Below are positions 21,192-34,253 of a DNA stretch of 64,000 bases, in pieces (within the stretch, counting starts at the first letter, position 1; each line of letters begins with the position of its first letter). The translations under genes were made by a program, and so were the position numbers. The notes under the pieces are model-generated. The model was not told where the DNA came from. It searched no databases and saw nothing but the letters and a program-made list of their open reading frames with translations. This DNA is from Ianthella basta (Eukaryota > Porifera > Demospongiae > Verongiida > Ianthellidae). The DNA lies in assembly GCA_964019415.1 (NCBI GenBank), contig OZ025870.1, positions 1,202,001-1,266,000 of the forward strand, written 5' to 3'.

Positions 21192-23679
21192 ATGGCAGTG
21201 GCCTTCAGTAGCAAGACATTTCAGGAGTTTCAGCTGAGCAAGTGGCTAGGAAAATTTTGCGAAGATGGATTCTTTCGCATAGCTGTAATTGGGGATAGAA
21301 AATCACTATCTGGCCCCTTTATGAGCAGCTGGCTGGGCCAGAATTGTAAACTCGAATGTTTCCGATTCGGGGAATCAGTCATGGCCACTAAGGAATCACT
21401 CGATGGAATTGTGTATGCAGATGGAGTGCTGGTGTTTGCAACCCTCATACCTGCACTATCCGATGCTGAAGGGTACAAGGATGGAGAGTACTTTAGAGCC
21501 GCAAGGAGATTTATGAAATGCTGCGACCTGGTGTTATTCTGTATCGACATGTCGGAAACACGACTGCATGGCAGTGTACTTCGTACCATTCAAGAGCTCG
21601 AGCCAAACTGGAATCATACCATCTTTGTCCTGATGTTCGCACACGCGCTGCCTGGTCTCGTGCGCCACTGCAACAATCCTCGATTTCCCAAAGGCCAGTA
21701 CTTCAATATGAAATTGGCTGAATGGACTAGAGAGTTAAAGGCTATTCTTCAGCATATTGGAGTGGAACAGGAGGTGGTTGCTAAAACTAATGTTTGCCCA
21801 ACTACTGATAAAGCTGGAGACCTTCTCCCAAATGGAGAACCGTGGCTCCCCCCACTGTCTTTGACCGTTATGGGACTACTCTCACCTGAGAAGAAGGCCT
21901 CCTTTCTGGAGGAACATGCCTCAATAATGGCTACTGCCACTGTTACAGAACAGCTGCCAACACTATCACCTACTGCTTCTACACTTGCAGAGCTCATGGC
22001 GACAATGCATGTGGGCACAATGATGAAGGTTCGGTCAAGTAGTGAGAGAGGTCTGCAGGCTTCTGCTGCTACACCTGTTCTTTCAGAACATCAATTGCGT
22101 TCCATCAGAGCTGCTCTGTCAAAGCTGAGGAAGGATTGCCCTGTGTTTGGCATCTTGGTGATAGGTAGAACTGGCGTTGGTAAGTCCACCCTCATCAACA
22201 ACCTCCTTGGAAAGGAGGTAGCAAGAGTGGGTCACACACTGCAGTCAGAGACGCCAGATGTGGACCAACATGAAGTTACGGTGGAAGGAGTGCAAGTCGT
22301 TGTGTATGACACACCGGGCCTAGGTGATGTGAAGGGCGAGGAAGAGGAGCGGCGGCATCTGAAGGGCATGGAGAAAGCCCTAGCACAGAAGAAGATTCAT
22401 CTGGTTGTGTATTGCCTTCAGATGAACAATACCATAATGACAAGCAGTATAGCCGGTGCCATCCGCAAGTACCACCAGATCGGTGTGGACTGGCAGAGGA
22501 GTGTCATTGCACTCACATTTGCTGATGCTCTCTATGTGCCTGAGAGGGAACAGGCCCTTCCCAACTTTAGAATGAGTCATTTCTTTGAAGAGAGATTGGC
22601 CTACTGGCGGAGTGAATTGGAAAAGGAGCTGGTTGATATAGTTGGCGTGAAGTCTGTAGCGGTTGCGGAGCAGAGTGATCCAGTGAGTATAGGTGTAGTT
22701 GAGCAGTCGAGGAACTGTTCCTGCCTTCAGAAGTTGATCTGCTGTCAAAGAGGCCAAACGAGGGAGATTGAGCTTGATGCTATTGTTGCAGAGTCAGATG
22801 TGATGAACATTTATCCAACTTCTCTACTACCATCAGATGACCTCCCAAATGGTAAGCCATGGTATGTCCCTCTCTGGTTGCGCATTGTGGAGATCCTGTC
22901 ACCCGCAGCAGTAGTTCGGTTACTGGACATCCACAGGAACAACATCTCTGATGAGCAAGCACCGCCTCCAAGCAAGCATTTCAAAGTACAACTGCAACTC
23001 ACCAGGGAAGACAAAAATCGTGTAGCAAATGCCATTGCTGTCACTGTAGAATCAACTGGAATGGACAGCAGCGAGGTACTTTCTCTTTCAGAATCATGTA
23101 TTGGGGATTTACTCAAGTTATTTGCTCCGGAGCAAGCAGGCCAAAGTGGAAGTGAGCCTGAGCAGGCAACATCACCACAGAATCAAACACAGTCTGTCAA
23201 AGAGTCCATCTTGTCACAGAATGTGTATGGTGAGTGTGAGAGCAAGAAGAGTGGGATAAATAGAGTGGGAGCTGAAAGAAACTTTGATAAACATAGTGCA
23301 TGCAGGTGTTAGATATGGTCATGATTGGTAGCTATCATTCTTCTGAAGTCGTGATGTAGTCATGAATGTGATTGTCTCTGCCTTCCCCACAGAACATCAG
23401 TACCATCTCGTGCTCTTCAGAAAAAACGTGAGCAAGAAGGCTGCAGGCAAGGGGAGGGCACTTCTGGAAGTGCTGTTGTGTGATGCAGCCGAGGTAGAAA
23501 AGTGCTTTGTGGGCAACCCCCTGAATGAGGAGGAGGCTGTGCAAACTGGTCTTGTCAAATGGATGGGAGGCAATGTAGGCCGCCAACCTCCCACCTGGGA
23601 GGTTCTTCTTGAAGCTATGGACGGTGCTGAAATAGACAAACAACATGTCCAAAGCCTATCAAAGGACCTCGGCCTCTAA
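21192..23679 (+). CDS. GTPase-2: pseudoGTPase-GTPase with Death-like C-terminus (2 exons)
   Basis: Exon 1 is 21192-23229 (donor G|GTGAGT) and exon 2 is 23393-23679 (acceptor CCCCACAG), in phase, 774 residues. The start is the conserved MAV; an in-frame ATG at 21150 would add 14 residues. The first half has the motif IGDRKSLSG in place of a P-loop and LIPALSDAEGYKD in place of DTPG. The second half has GRTGVGKS (325-332), DTPGLGD and LTFAD. Relative to GTPase-1 and -3 it carries an insert of about 40 residues with a cysteine cluster (CSCLQKLICC), shared with GTPase-5. The Death-like exon ends in HVQSLSKDLGL. NUP210 exon-1 copy P3 starts about 350 bp downstream. Reading past the donor would give a 706-residue form without the Death-like module. 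Confidence 0.8.
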
Positions 23680-24027
23680 CAGTTCTTGACACATTGCTAG
23701 CTACGTTTAACTTGGTTTTATTTCTTTAAAATTTTACTTCAATATTTTGTAGCAGCATATTTTAGCCACATAGCTAGCTAGCTGTCACATATCATGTTGA
23801 ATTATAGTCTTTATTTAGCTCTAGTTCACATGACACGTCATGTACAGGGTATGTGCGTGCATTACTTGTATGTGCATGTGCAGTTGCTTTATTCTACGTG
23901 GCTTGTGTATTGATCCATATTGCATTGCACCTAAGCCCATGACCTGTATTTGATCATGATTGATTGAATCCAAAATGGAAGTGGGACCCGTCCACACATG
24001 CACCAACACAAGTTGCGTTTGCTCGCA

Positions 24028-24120
24028 ATGAGTTCAACAGTACGTCTGTCCTTCCTCACCTGTCTCCTTCTGTCGGCCCACTTGGTCTTGTGCAAGCAGT
24101 TTACCCTGAACATATCACAG
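24028..24120 (+). pseudogene. NUP210 copy P3: exon 1 (signal peptide) only
   Basis: Exon 1 encodes MSSTVRLSFLTCLLLSAHLV, then CKQFTLN. The donor has changed from CAG|GTGAGG to CAGTGAGG, losing one base. Intron 1 follows to about 24345, where the sequence switches to a GTPase pseudogene in place of exon 2. The upstream CCAAAATGGAAGTGGGACC motif is conserved. Confidence 0.8.
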
Positions 24121-24347
24121 TGAGGGCGAGGAGCTGAGCTATGGCTGTGAGACTAGGACAGGTCTGGTGCATGTATATATTAGCGACTAGTTGATTGTGC
24201 ACTTTCCTTCAGGCGAAGTGACAGCTCCTTCATCTACTTATGCTAAGAGAATTAAAGAATTAACCACGACCAGCTAACAGTCTCGCGTGCTTTGTAGGTG
24301 TTGTGGTCGATTCTAGAGTGTGTATATGCTTACTTCACACTTCCAAC

Positions 24348-25893
24348 CATACATCCCATCAATCATGATCCATCAGAGCAGCTTTGTCAAAGCTATGGAA
24401 TTAGGCCTGCCCCGTATTTGGCATCTTGGTGATTGGCAGAACATGTAGAGGTGTTGGTAAGTCCACCCTCATATCAACAACCTCCTTGGAAAGGAGGTAG
24501 CAAGCGTGGGCCACACACTGCAGTCAGAGACACCATTGCTAATTCTGTGGAAGGAGTGGCAATCATCGTGTACGACACACCAGGACTAAGTGATGTGAAA
24601 GACAGCAGAGACGGCAGCACTGCATCCATATGAAGATTAGTGGAAGGATTACCAATTGTTGTGTACGACACACCAGGGCTAGGTGATATAAAGGGCGAAG
24701 AAGAGGAGAAGCTGCACCTGGAGACGGTAGAAGATTTCATAGCGAAGAAGAAGATTCATCTGGTTGTGTACTGCTTTCAGATGAAGGAAACCGTAATGAC
24801 AAGCAGTATAGTCGGAGCCTTACGCAAGTACCACAAGGTTGGCGTGGACTGGGAGCATAGTGTCATTGCACTCACGTTTGCTGATGCTCTCTACATGCCT
24901 AAGAGTAAACAGGGACATCCTGACCTTAACATGAGTCAATACTTCAATGAGAGATTGACCAACTTGCAGAGACAACTGAGAAAGGAACTGGTTATTGTTG
25001 ATGTGAAGTCTGATGTGGTTGAGAGCCTGAAGATTTGTCCGACTTCTCTACTGCCAACAGATCAGCTCCCAATCGATGGTATACCCCACTCTGGTTGCGC
25101 ATTGTAGAGATACTGTCACCTGCGGCAACCGTTCGGTTCCTGGAAATGCACAGAAACAACATCTGTACTGAGCAAGCACCCGTTTCGAGGAAGCGTGTCA
25201 AATTTCAAATGCAGCTCAGCTGGGAAGACAAAAATCAGTTTGCTGAAAACATTGCTGTCACAATAAGAGCAGCTGGAATGGACAGCAGTGTGGTCCGCGC
25301 TCTTTCAGAATCACCTGCAGGTTTTGGGGAATTACTCAATTTACTTACCCTGGAACAAACAGGCCAAAGTGGAAGTGAGGCATCTTCACCACAGATCAGG
25401 GTGGCAAAGAGTCCATCTTCCTGCAGAATGTATATGTTCAATGCGAGAGCACGGAAAGTGTAATAGCTACATGCAGTGGAAGTTGAAACAAATGTGCCAA
25501 TTATGCTGTAGAAGTTTATGGGATGGGGATGGACTTTAGATATGTGTAGTAACATTCTTTGAATATGTGATATGGTCATGAATGTGAAGAATCTCTGCTT
25601 TCTCCACAGAACGTCAAGGCCATCTCAAGCTCCTCAGAAGACATGTGAGCAGAAAGGCTGCAGGCAAGGGGAGGGCAGTTCTGGAAGGGGTGGAACTTGA
25701 CACACCCACAATAAAAGCATGTTTCAAGGACAACCCCATGGATGAGGAGGGAGCCGTTCAGGAAGGGTTGACCAGGTGGATAGAAGGCGAAGGCAGCCAA
25801 CCTCCCACCTGGGAAATACTTTTCGAAGTTATGGATTTTGCCAAAATTGCACAGCAACATGTCCAAAGTCTCATGGAGGACCTCAGCCTCTAA
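24348..25893 (+). pseudogene. GTPase pseudogene X with doubled G3 region and Death-like exon
   Basis: Only the second GTPase half is present, and it is damaged. The P-loop area (24400-24480) has an insertion and frame changes. The segment encoding VYDTPGL occurs twice, at about 24568 (IIVYDTPGLSDVK, then a stop) and 24655 (IVVYDTPGLGDIKGEEEE). A frame from 24640 to 25107 keeps LTFADALYMPK. A small indel near 25070-25085 shifts the following ILSPAATVRFLEMHRNNI block to another frame. The former splice donor is changed (TATATGTTC), but the Death-like exon 25610-25893 is open (SRKAAGKGRAVLEG...PPTWEILFE). The N-terminal half is missing. Confidence 0.85.
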
Positions 25894-26226
25894 CAATTCC
25901 TGACACATAGCTACATAGTACGTTTTAACTATTAGTTTGCAATTGTTCTTTGATTTTCATTTTTGTGCTTAGCTAGCTAGTTTGCCACATGTCATTTATT
26001 TATTATCATGGTTGAATTATAGTCTTTATTTAGTTTCTAGGAAACAAGCATTGCACACAAATTGTGCATATTCCTTACAAGTATATATATACCCGTATAA
26101 TTATATAGTAACTGCTGCATAATTATTATGGTTTGGATAATATCGCGCAAGTGCCCCGGGGCCCTTACTTACGTAAGTGAATCCAAAATGGAAGTGGAAC
26201 CCGTCTGCAACGCACGTCTGCTCGTG

Positions 26227-26620
26227 ATGGGCTCCAGAGTGTCTTTGCCGTTCTTCGTGTGTCTCGTAAGCAGTTCACCCACATAGCGTACCACAGGTGG
26301 GGGAGGACAGCTATGGCTGTGAGACTAGGCCAGGTCAGGTGTGTTTTAGCTGCTAGATGAATTGATTGTGCACTTTCCTTGAGGCGAGGTCATAGCTCCT
26401 TCATCTACTTATGCTAAGTGAATTAAGGAATTAATCACGACCAGCTAACAGTCTCCCTTGCTTTGTAGGTGTTGTGGCTGATTCTAGAGTGCGTATGTTT
26501 ACTTCACTCTTCCACCTCCAGGTGTTGTTACCTTATGTCCCTGAACAATCTGGAGTGAAGACCAACTTTACATTAAAGTCACAAAATGGATGCTTTCAAT
26601 GGTACAGTGTCACATGCACC

Positions 26621-26700
<80 letters not shown>

Positions 26701-28579
26701 CACACACACACTCCCCTCCCCTCCCCTCACACACAGCTACTGGTACTCAGTTGAGATGTGATGTGTTTGTGGACACCATTCACAAGATAGAGATCACCAC
26801 GACCACCAGAGAACTGCTCCTGGAGGAGGCACCAGAGATGTTTGATGTCAGAGCTTTTGATGAAGAAGGTACGCACACCACACAATACTGTACAATTCAC
26901 TGCCCCCTATCCCCATGGGGTGGTCTTGTTTGACTTTCAGTGCCTTCTAAAGCACACGTACTTTCATGACTTGCTTTCCTTGAGGAGACATTGTGTGCAG
27001 TTGTAGCTACTCTTCATCTTTCCAATTGTTTTGCAAAGTGGTTGCTATTACAGTCATGCGACTCATGCTATCCCACCTTGAACTCACTTTTGGCACTGTT
27101 ACTTACCACTTGTGAATGGTTTAAGTTCCCTTGTGATGTACCAAGTTAGGTCAAAGTCCAAGATAAGTTGTGACTCTAATGGTATTCATGACAGCAGCCA
27201 CTTCGCATAACTTTGCTCAATTAACAGGATTATGTTTTTGTCATGTACATACTCTGGATATGCATATGAGGTAGCCAGTGACGTGAAGTCTCTGTAGACT
27301 TCCTGAGGCTCGCCTCGCCATGCTCAATACATGGTTATCATAGTAATGTGTCAGATGTACCCCGACCTGCTGTGTTTCCTATTCCGGGCAAAATATTCAG
27401 CACTCTACGAAGTCTTCTGTTTGAGGCCTATTGTTTGAGTGAACTCTGTCCAAGGACACTACAGCCAGGAACGGAAACCAGATGAGATACTGACGTATGG
27501 AAGTGGGAATATGTTTTTGCATACTAGTCCCTACTTCACTTTAGCCCCTGCATATTAATGAGGCATTAGCCAAAGCCTGTCCGTCGCATTATGTGTTCCA
27601 TTCTGTGATTGTTACATGCGCTCTGTGTAGTTAAAGTATAGCACATATCTAGCCTGTGTTACAGTACACTACTTGTCCTGTGATATATAATGGCATCTAT
27701 ACTTTGTATGTGCTGTGTGTTGTGAGTTGATTGTTGCTCCTGCCGGCAATGTCCATACAACGCACACCTGTAGCATGTTCAGCCATATCTGTTTATATGC
27801 TGTATGTGTTGTGTGTGTGCGTAGGTTTGTCCAGTTTGCTGACTCTGGTTATGAGGCAGATCCTGAGATTGACGGAATTGAGCAACAAGCAAGTATGTGA
27901 TATTAGCACATTGCCACCCACTTCACACTGTACAGTACATCAGTTTGTAAGCTAGTTACAGCACACACACAGTGTCACCCACACACGGTGTACTGTGATG
28001 ACCTTGTAGTAATGTATTTGTTCTGTGGCACCTCTCCAGTGCCCAAAACCTTTGGGACATTTTGAGCATGCCCAATTAAGTGTTCTGATTTGAGTGGTGT
28101 CTTTATTTCAGAGGTAGTTTTGTACACATCACTATGTAGCTGGGACAGTAGGCAATGTTCTCATTAGAGAGATGTCCTTATTTCAGATGTAGTTTTGCAC
28201 ACATCTCTATGTAGCTGGGACAGTAGGCACTGTCCTCATTAGAGACGTCTGTCCTTTGTAAGCATGCTCCAGTGTGTTTAAGATGTGGCTCATTGCATGG
28301 AGATGAGTCCAGTCTCTGCTGCTTATGCATGGTTGTTGTCCTTGTCTAGGGTCTCCATGGCGACTCAGTGTTGGTCCAGGCTATCAACACTGGTAGAGTT
28401 GTTGTCAATGTGAAGTTGCTGAATGAGGCGTGGCAGGGCGTGACAAGGCGTGTCCCCAGAGAGTGTGCGACTGATTGTGAAGGAGAACCTAATGTTAAAG
28501 CCATACCTGCCGATCTACATCATTCCACTGAGTTACATTGACTACACATTGGAGAAGAGGAAACAGGGAAGGGTGGAAG
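26227..28579 (+). pseudogene. NUP210 copy P4: degraded exon 1, exons 2, 4, 5, 6, 7
   Basis: Exon 1 (26227-26296) has a deletion and an early stop after MGSRVSLPFFVCLVSS. Exons 2 (26522-26601), 4 (26737-26868), 6 (27825-27888) and 7 (28350-28579) are recognisable; exon 5 (about 27388-27515) has a small duplication and a lost acceptor. Exon 3 is missing, as in P1, breaking the frame. Exon 6 ends at a GCAAGT donor instead of GTGAGT. The copy is the counterpart of P1 and leads, after 1.9 kb, into GTPase-3. Confidence 0.85.
26620..26736. repeat. (CA)n and short (CCCCT)n tract
   Basis: Intron between exons 2 and 4 of P4, now almost entirely microsatellite. It occupies the place from which exon 3 was lost. 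Confidence 0.85.
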
Positions 28580-30517
28580 GTGAAGGGGAAGGGGTGGGAA
28601 GAGAGTATATATAGTGGGAAGAGTATCTTGTCTACGTACTTACAGTCAATAAGCACTCGTACACACACAGTAAGTAGCAGGGATTCACACAAGTACTTGC
28701 TGGACAAACAGCTTACCGTTTCATTGTACATTTGTGCAAATGACGTTTGCTGTGCTGTTATTATGCTTGCATCTGGAGGAGAATCTGCTCTGCAGATGAC
28801 GAGTGCTCTTGTTAACAGGTATCATCTTCTTACAAGTACACTACAGTTATTGCTGAAAAGGATAGGAAACTCGATCAACCACATTAGCGGAGGTTGTTTC
28901 TCCCATCGCTGGCTCTTTTAGTGGAATGATAGTCTGGATGATTTAATTCACCAACGTAGTCACTTCAGTACCGGATACAGCCTGTGACAGTTGAAACACT
29001 GCATTAAATTCAAAAGGTAACTTTGTTGGTGTGACAGATCGGTGATTGTACATTGATTAGGAGCACGGAGATACCGAAACATTACAGTAAACTAATTTGC
29101 TTGAAAGAAATTACAGAGCTGCAAGGGAGATGAGACAAAGCTACTCTGTGGATTGCTAACTCACTTGGAGTGTGTGTGTTAACTGAGGCATGTCCGAAAG
29201 GGTACGTGTTGCTAACTCTGGTGCAGTAATGGCTTCAATCGTCATCACCTTGCTGGTTCCTACCATAATCGGTGCGTACACTAGAAGGGCCTCTCTTCGT
29301 AAATCACTTTTTCATTCATGTAATTGGACGGCTACCTTACCAGTGGCCAAGATATGACATGTTTTACAAAAGTAAATGCAGGCACCTCCCTTAGGTGAAG
29401 CACTGACTACTCTGCAGTAGCAATGGCATGTGCATCTAGCTGACTCATGCGTGCAAACAGCATGACACATGCATGCTGGAAGTGTAATAGCAAGGTACTT
29501 ATCAACATGAAACACACATTAAGTCCTTGCATGCTCAGCTGCAAGTTACATAGTGCAGCTGGAAGTGTAATAGCAAGGTGCTGATCAACACAACTTGCAG
29601 GAAACACACATTAAATCCTTGCACAATTGCAAGTTACATAGTGCAGCAGCAGTGTATGTAGTGGTAGACGTGCTACTCCTATAGCTAGTGGATGTGCAGT
29701 TGTGATTGTGGTAGTGAGCCACTGTACACTCATAGCTAGATGCGTACCATAGTGCATCCAGTAAAACTTGTAGGAGATGGTCACTGTAGCCACCTCTCTA
29801 AAACAACTAGCCTCCCTGGACCCCCCCCCCCCCTCCAAGTAGCATTAGCATAGCACTAATACATTGCAGTCCATCTCTGTAATACAGCCAGCTCTTAGTG
29901 GGCCACAGGTGGCTGTATTGGACAGGTTTCACTGTACATACGTACATACTCTATGGTGTTTGGGTGACATGTTTGTGTGTGTGTGTGTGTACTCCTAGGT
30001 GCGTGTGCCCTGCAGTAGCTAGGGGGATGAAGTCAAGCAGGTACTAGAAATAATCCAGCACTCTCAGGCTAGCTACCAATACACTGTAGCTAGGTACGTA
30101 GCTACCACCATGGATGGTAGAGTTAACTCTACCTAAATGCTACCTCCAATGAAGGGCAGCAATAGTACTCTGTTCTGCTGCGAAGTCATTCGCGGCAGTA
30201 CCCCCTTTTGCACGCGCAACGGCCAGACTTCTCAACGACAATCTTACTTCCACTGGTCCATGAAGCATCCCTCAAGTGAACTACAGCCCAAGAAGACACT
30301 ACCGTTGGTAGTTTCTTGGAGGTCCCAGAGCACCTTCTGCAGGCAAAGAGTTCGCTGTGGCCGTGAGCATCATAGATTATGTTCGCCGAGTTCGTCTGCG
30401 ACCGTCTCACTAATTAGTAGCCCGCAAAGTTCCCGATCAGATGCTCAGAAAGGCACAAGAGCTTTTGCCAACAGCAAAAACGCGCGAAACCGTGACGCCA
30501 TTTATGAGAGGGACATA
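28580..30517. other. Spacer and 5' region of GTPase-3
   Basis: Paralogous to 1812-3653. Contains a local duplication of about 70 bp (GCAAGTTACATAGTGCAGC, around 29540 and 29630) and a poly-C run near 29821. Upstream in-frame ATGs before 30518 are not conserved in frame with the paralogous copy, so this stretch is taken as noncoding. Confidence 0.5.
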
Positions 30518-32326
30518 ATGGCTGTTGGAGGCGACGCGTTTCAAGATTGTCAGATGAACCGGTGGCTGGGAAAGGTTTGGAACGAAACTCGCTTTGAGAT
30601 TGTGTTGATTGGAGATCGTGGATCGTTAGGAAGTCCCTTCTTGAGCAACGTACTGGGCGCGGACCTTGACCGTCGAAGTCGGACATGCTGCGATAAAGCA
30701 CCTCGGCGGTTTGTTGCAGACGGAGTGCGTGGTATTGCTTGGCTCGTACCTGCGCTGTCAGATGCTGCAGGGTACAAGGATGAGGAGTACTTCAGACGTG
30801 ACGTTATGGAGAGCGCTGACCTGGTAATCTATTGTGTCGACATGTCGGACACACGGCTGCGCGGCGGTGTGCTGCGAACCCTACAAGAGCTGAAGCCAGA
30901 CTGGAGTCGAACTGTCATTGTCCTGACGTTCGCAGACGCCCTGCCAGGTCTCGTGCGTCACCGGGATAGTCCTGAGTTTCCCAGAGGCGAGTACTTCAAC
31001 GCCAAATTGGCTGAATGGACTGAAGAATTGAAGGCAATACTTTTGCGTATTGGAATGGGACAAGAGATGATTGCTAAGGTAAAGTTTCACCCCTGTACCA
31101 ATGAACCTGGAGATCTTCTACCAAATGGAGAGCTGTGGCTTGCACCACTGTCTCTGGCTATTATGGAAATACTATCACCTGAGAAGAAGGCCGCTTTTTT
31201 GGAGGAACATCCAATGCCACTGCATGCTGTCACTACAATTGCCAAACAACCAGCGACACAATCTCCTGCCGTTGCTGTTGTTGCTGAGCTTCCAGCAACA
31301 TTGCCTTTGGGCGAAGCCATCCTGGTTCGGTCAAGTAATGATAGCAGTCTGCAGGCTTCTCCTGTTATATCTGTGCTTTCAGAAGATCAGTCACAGTCCA
31401 TCAGAGCTGCTTTATCTAAGCTGAGGAAGGATTGCCCTGTTTTTGGCATCTTGGTGATAGGTAGAACTGGTGTTGGCAAGTCAACCCTGATCAACAATCT
31501 CCTCGGGAAGGAGGTAGCAAGTGTGGGCCATACACTGCATTCGGAGACACCAGAGGTGAACCCACATGAGGTTACGGTGGATGGAGTGCCAATTGTCGTA
31601 TACGACTCACCGGGACTAGGTGACGTGAAGGGTGAGGAAGAGGAGAAGAAGCACCTGGACATCATGAAGGCTCTCCTATCAAGGAAGAAGATTCATCTGG
31701 TTGTGTATTGCTTTCAGATGAACCAGGCCACGATGAGAAGCAGTATAGTCGGTGCCTTACGCAAGTACCACGAGATCGGTGTGGACTGGAAACGGAGTGT
31801 CATTACACTCACATTTGCTGATGCTCTCTTTGTCCCTACAAGTAAACAGGCACTTCCTGACTTTAAGATGAGCCAGCACTTCGATGAGAGGTTGGCCTTC
31901 TGGCAGGAAGAATTGAGAAAGGAGCTGGTTGAAACAATTGGTGTGAAGTCAGATGTGTTTAAGCAGCTGAAGATTTATCCAACTTCTTTACTACCAAAGG
32001 ATGAACTACAAAATGGTAAGCCATGGTATGTCCCTCTCTGGTTGCACATTGTGGAGATCCTGTCACCCGCAGCAGCCCTTCGATTCCTGGAGATGCACAG
32101 GAACAACATCCGTGACAGGGAAGCACCACCTCTGAGTAAACGTGCTAAGGTGGAAGTGAGCCTTGTTAAGGAAGAAAGGAGTCGGTTGGCTGTTACACTT
32201 GCTGTGACCATAGAAGAAGCTGGGCTGGATAGCCGTGAGGGCTTTGGTGATCTTCTCACAGCCGCTTTAGAATCAGGAGTTGGGACAGTGCACAACTTGC
32301 TGAAGGAAGATACAGCCATGACTTAG
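30518..32326 (+). CDS. GTPase-3: pseudoGTPase-GTPase, no death-fold module
   Basis: One uninterrupted frame of 602 residues from MAVGGDAFQDCQMNRWLG. The first half has IGDRGSLGSPF where a P-loop should be, a short and divergent switch-I-like region (RSRTCCDKAPRRFVADGVRG) and LVPALSDAAGYKD. The second half has GRTGVGKS (315-322), DSPGLGDVKGEE (T to S in the usual DTPG) and LTFADALF. Both halves end with the shared PNGExWLxPLSLAIMEILSP-type block. The C-terminus stops at LLKEDTAMT, and no Death-like exon or splice donor like those of GTPase-1, -2 and -5 is seen in the next 450 bases. The start is chosen by alignment to GTPase-2 and -4. Its sister copy is truncated at 3691. Confidence 0.8.
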   Translation: MAVGGDAFQDCQMNRWLGKVWNETRFEIVLIGDRGSLGSPFLSNVLGADLDRRSRTCCDKAPRRFVADGVRGIAWLVPALSDAAGYKDEEYFRRDVMESADLVIYCVDMSDTRLRGGVLRTLQELKPDWSRTVIVLTFADALPGLVRHRDSPEFPRGEYFNAKLAEWTEELKAILLRIGMGQEMIAKVKFHPCTNEPGDLLPNGELWLAPLSLAIMEILSPEKKAAFLEEHPMPLHAVTTIAKQPATQSPAVAVVAELPATLPLGEAILVRSSNDSSLQASPVISVLSEDQSQSIRAALSKLRKDCPVFGILVIGRTGVGKSTLINNLLGKEVASVGHTLHSETPEVNPHEVTVDGVPIVVYDSPGLGDVKGEEEEKKHLDIMKALLSRKKIHLVVYCFQMNQATMRSSIVGALRKYHEIGVDWKRSVITLTFADALFVPTSKQALPDFKMSQHFDERLAFWQEELRKELVETIGVKSDVFKQLKIYPTSLLPKDELQNGKPWYVPLWLHIVEILSPAAALRFLEMHRNNIRDREAPPLSKRAKVEVSLVKEERSRLAVTLAVTIEEAGLDSREGFGDLLTAALESGVGTVHNLLKEDTAMT

Positions 32327-32892
<566 letters not shown>

Positions 32893-33669
32893 TGTCTGTA
32901 TTTTCATGTAGGATTAGGTACGTATGATCCTGCTGTTTCTGTGCTGTTACCTGTTAGCTATTCAGTTTGGGGTTTACATCTTTTGAGGTCAAAGTTCAGA
33001 GGTGAGCCTTGGGTCGAGTAACATTAATTATATAATATACATAATAGCAACTATTTAGCAACACTCTTCACTTGAATGATAGGATGATATGCATATATAC
33101 TTATAGGTAGTCAGCGTAGAAGAGGTGATGTATTGTATGGCATAAGATTCACCACACTCAGTTATCATAATGTTGTGCTACGTTAGACACAACCCGACCT
33201 GTTGTGTTTCCTCCTCAAGGCAACATATTCAGCACTCTATGAGGTCTATTGTCTTGAAATGCAGAGCTGTTTTAAATGGCTTTCCTAATGCCAGTTAGTC
33301 TACTTGCAGATGAAAATGTCAGATCAGCCACGGACTTTGTTGAGTGATAAAGCTATCTCGTCCAGTGATGCAGGATTCTTCCCCTTTGCTGTGAGGTGTC
33401 TCCAACATTCAAAGCAGTACCAATGGGGAGAGTAGATATATAGTTATTCTCATCAGCCATATGTAGGCACACTTAGCACTGTTTGTGGGGCTGCATGTGC
33501 AGCTGGGAAGAAGGCTTAGCTTAAACAGTTATGAAGTAGCTTTCCTGAAAATTACATCAAGTGGTTCCTGTACATTGCCATGTACTTTGTTGAACAGAAC
33601 CACAGTCATGAGACAGCCACCACATGAGACAGCCACCACATGAGACAGCACACCCACAGGTAAGATAGT
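32893..33669 (+). repeat. Repeat R (first half), copy 3, with NUP210 exon-5 relic
   Basis: Nearly identical to 5197-5989. The exon-5-like stretch is at 33219-33255. One internal segment of about 18 bases present at 5570-5587 is missing here. Confidence 0.8.
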
Positions 33670-34253
33670 ACCGTATTCGCTCTAAAAATTCGTCATTCTA
33701 ATTTTCGTCAGGGAAAAAAAATATGCTCAAGTGTACTCTAATCGTGACGAATTTCCTGTCTCTCTAATTTCCGCAATTGGCCTCTAATTTTCGTCATGAA
33801 CAGGAAGCGTTCTAAATATTCGTCGGAAATGCCTGCAATATGGCTGCGACGGCCAAGGAACAAAGCCTAGGAGCAAAGCCAACAGCACTCGCTGTTGTCT
33901 TTGTCCTTTTGGCATTGTTCTGTTCGTCTATAAGCCTTCTCGACGCTGTGTACGTCGTTCATTTTCCTTCTGGCGCGACAATGGAGTTCAGTGATCACGA
34001 ATCGTCTCCACATTCTTCTCGTTCGGACGGTAGCCTCGCACTGCTGTTCGCCCGGTCAACGTGTAAGTGGCCATTTCAGCAAGAAATGCCCATACGGAAT
34101 AGCTCTCCAATGTTTCGTCTTCGCTCTAATGTTTCGTCCGAAAACTCTAAATATTCGTCACCTTCGACGGTCTTCTCCATTCCAGCTCTAATTGCCTCAA
34201 AAGACGAAATTTTCGCTGCACTAGGGGTGACGAATTTTTAGAGAGGATACGGT
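33668..34253. mobile_element. Complete TA-flanked MITE
   Basis: TIRs CCGTATTCGCTCTAAAAATT and CCGTATCCTCTCTAAAAATT (complement of the right end) bound about 582 bases and are flanked by TA. The matching empty site at about 9797 has a single TA. Internal repeats of CTCTAATTTTCGTC-type sequence fill it. A 133-codon frame (33840-34241) starts MAATAKEQSLGAKP and includes a hydrophobic segment. It has no transposase motif and is identical in the first copy only because the whole block was duplicated. Confidence 0.85.

Noticed and set aside
30137-30517. Upstream extension of GTPase-3 to the ATG at 30137
   Set aside because: The paralogous sequence at 3289-3653 does not keep the frame, and alignment to GTPase-2 and -4 places the start at MAVGGDAF.
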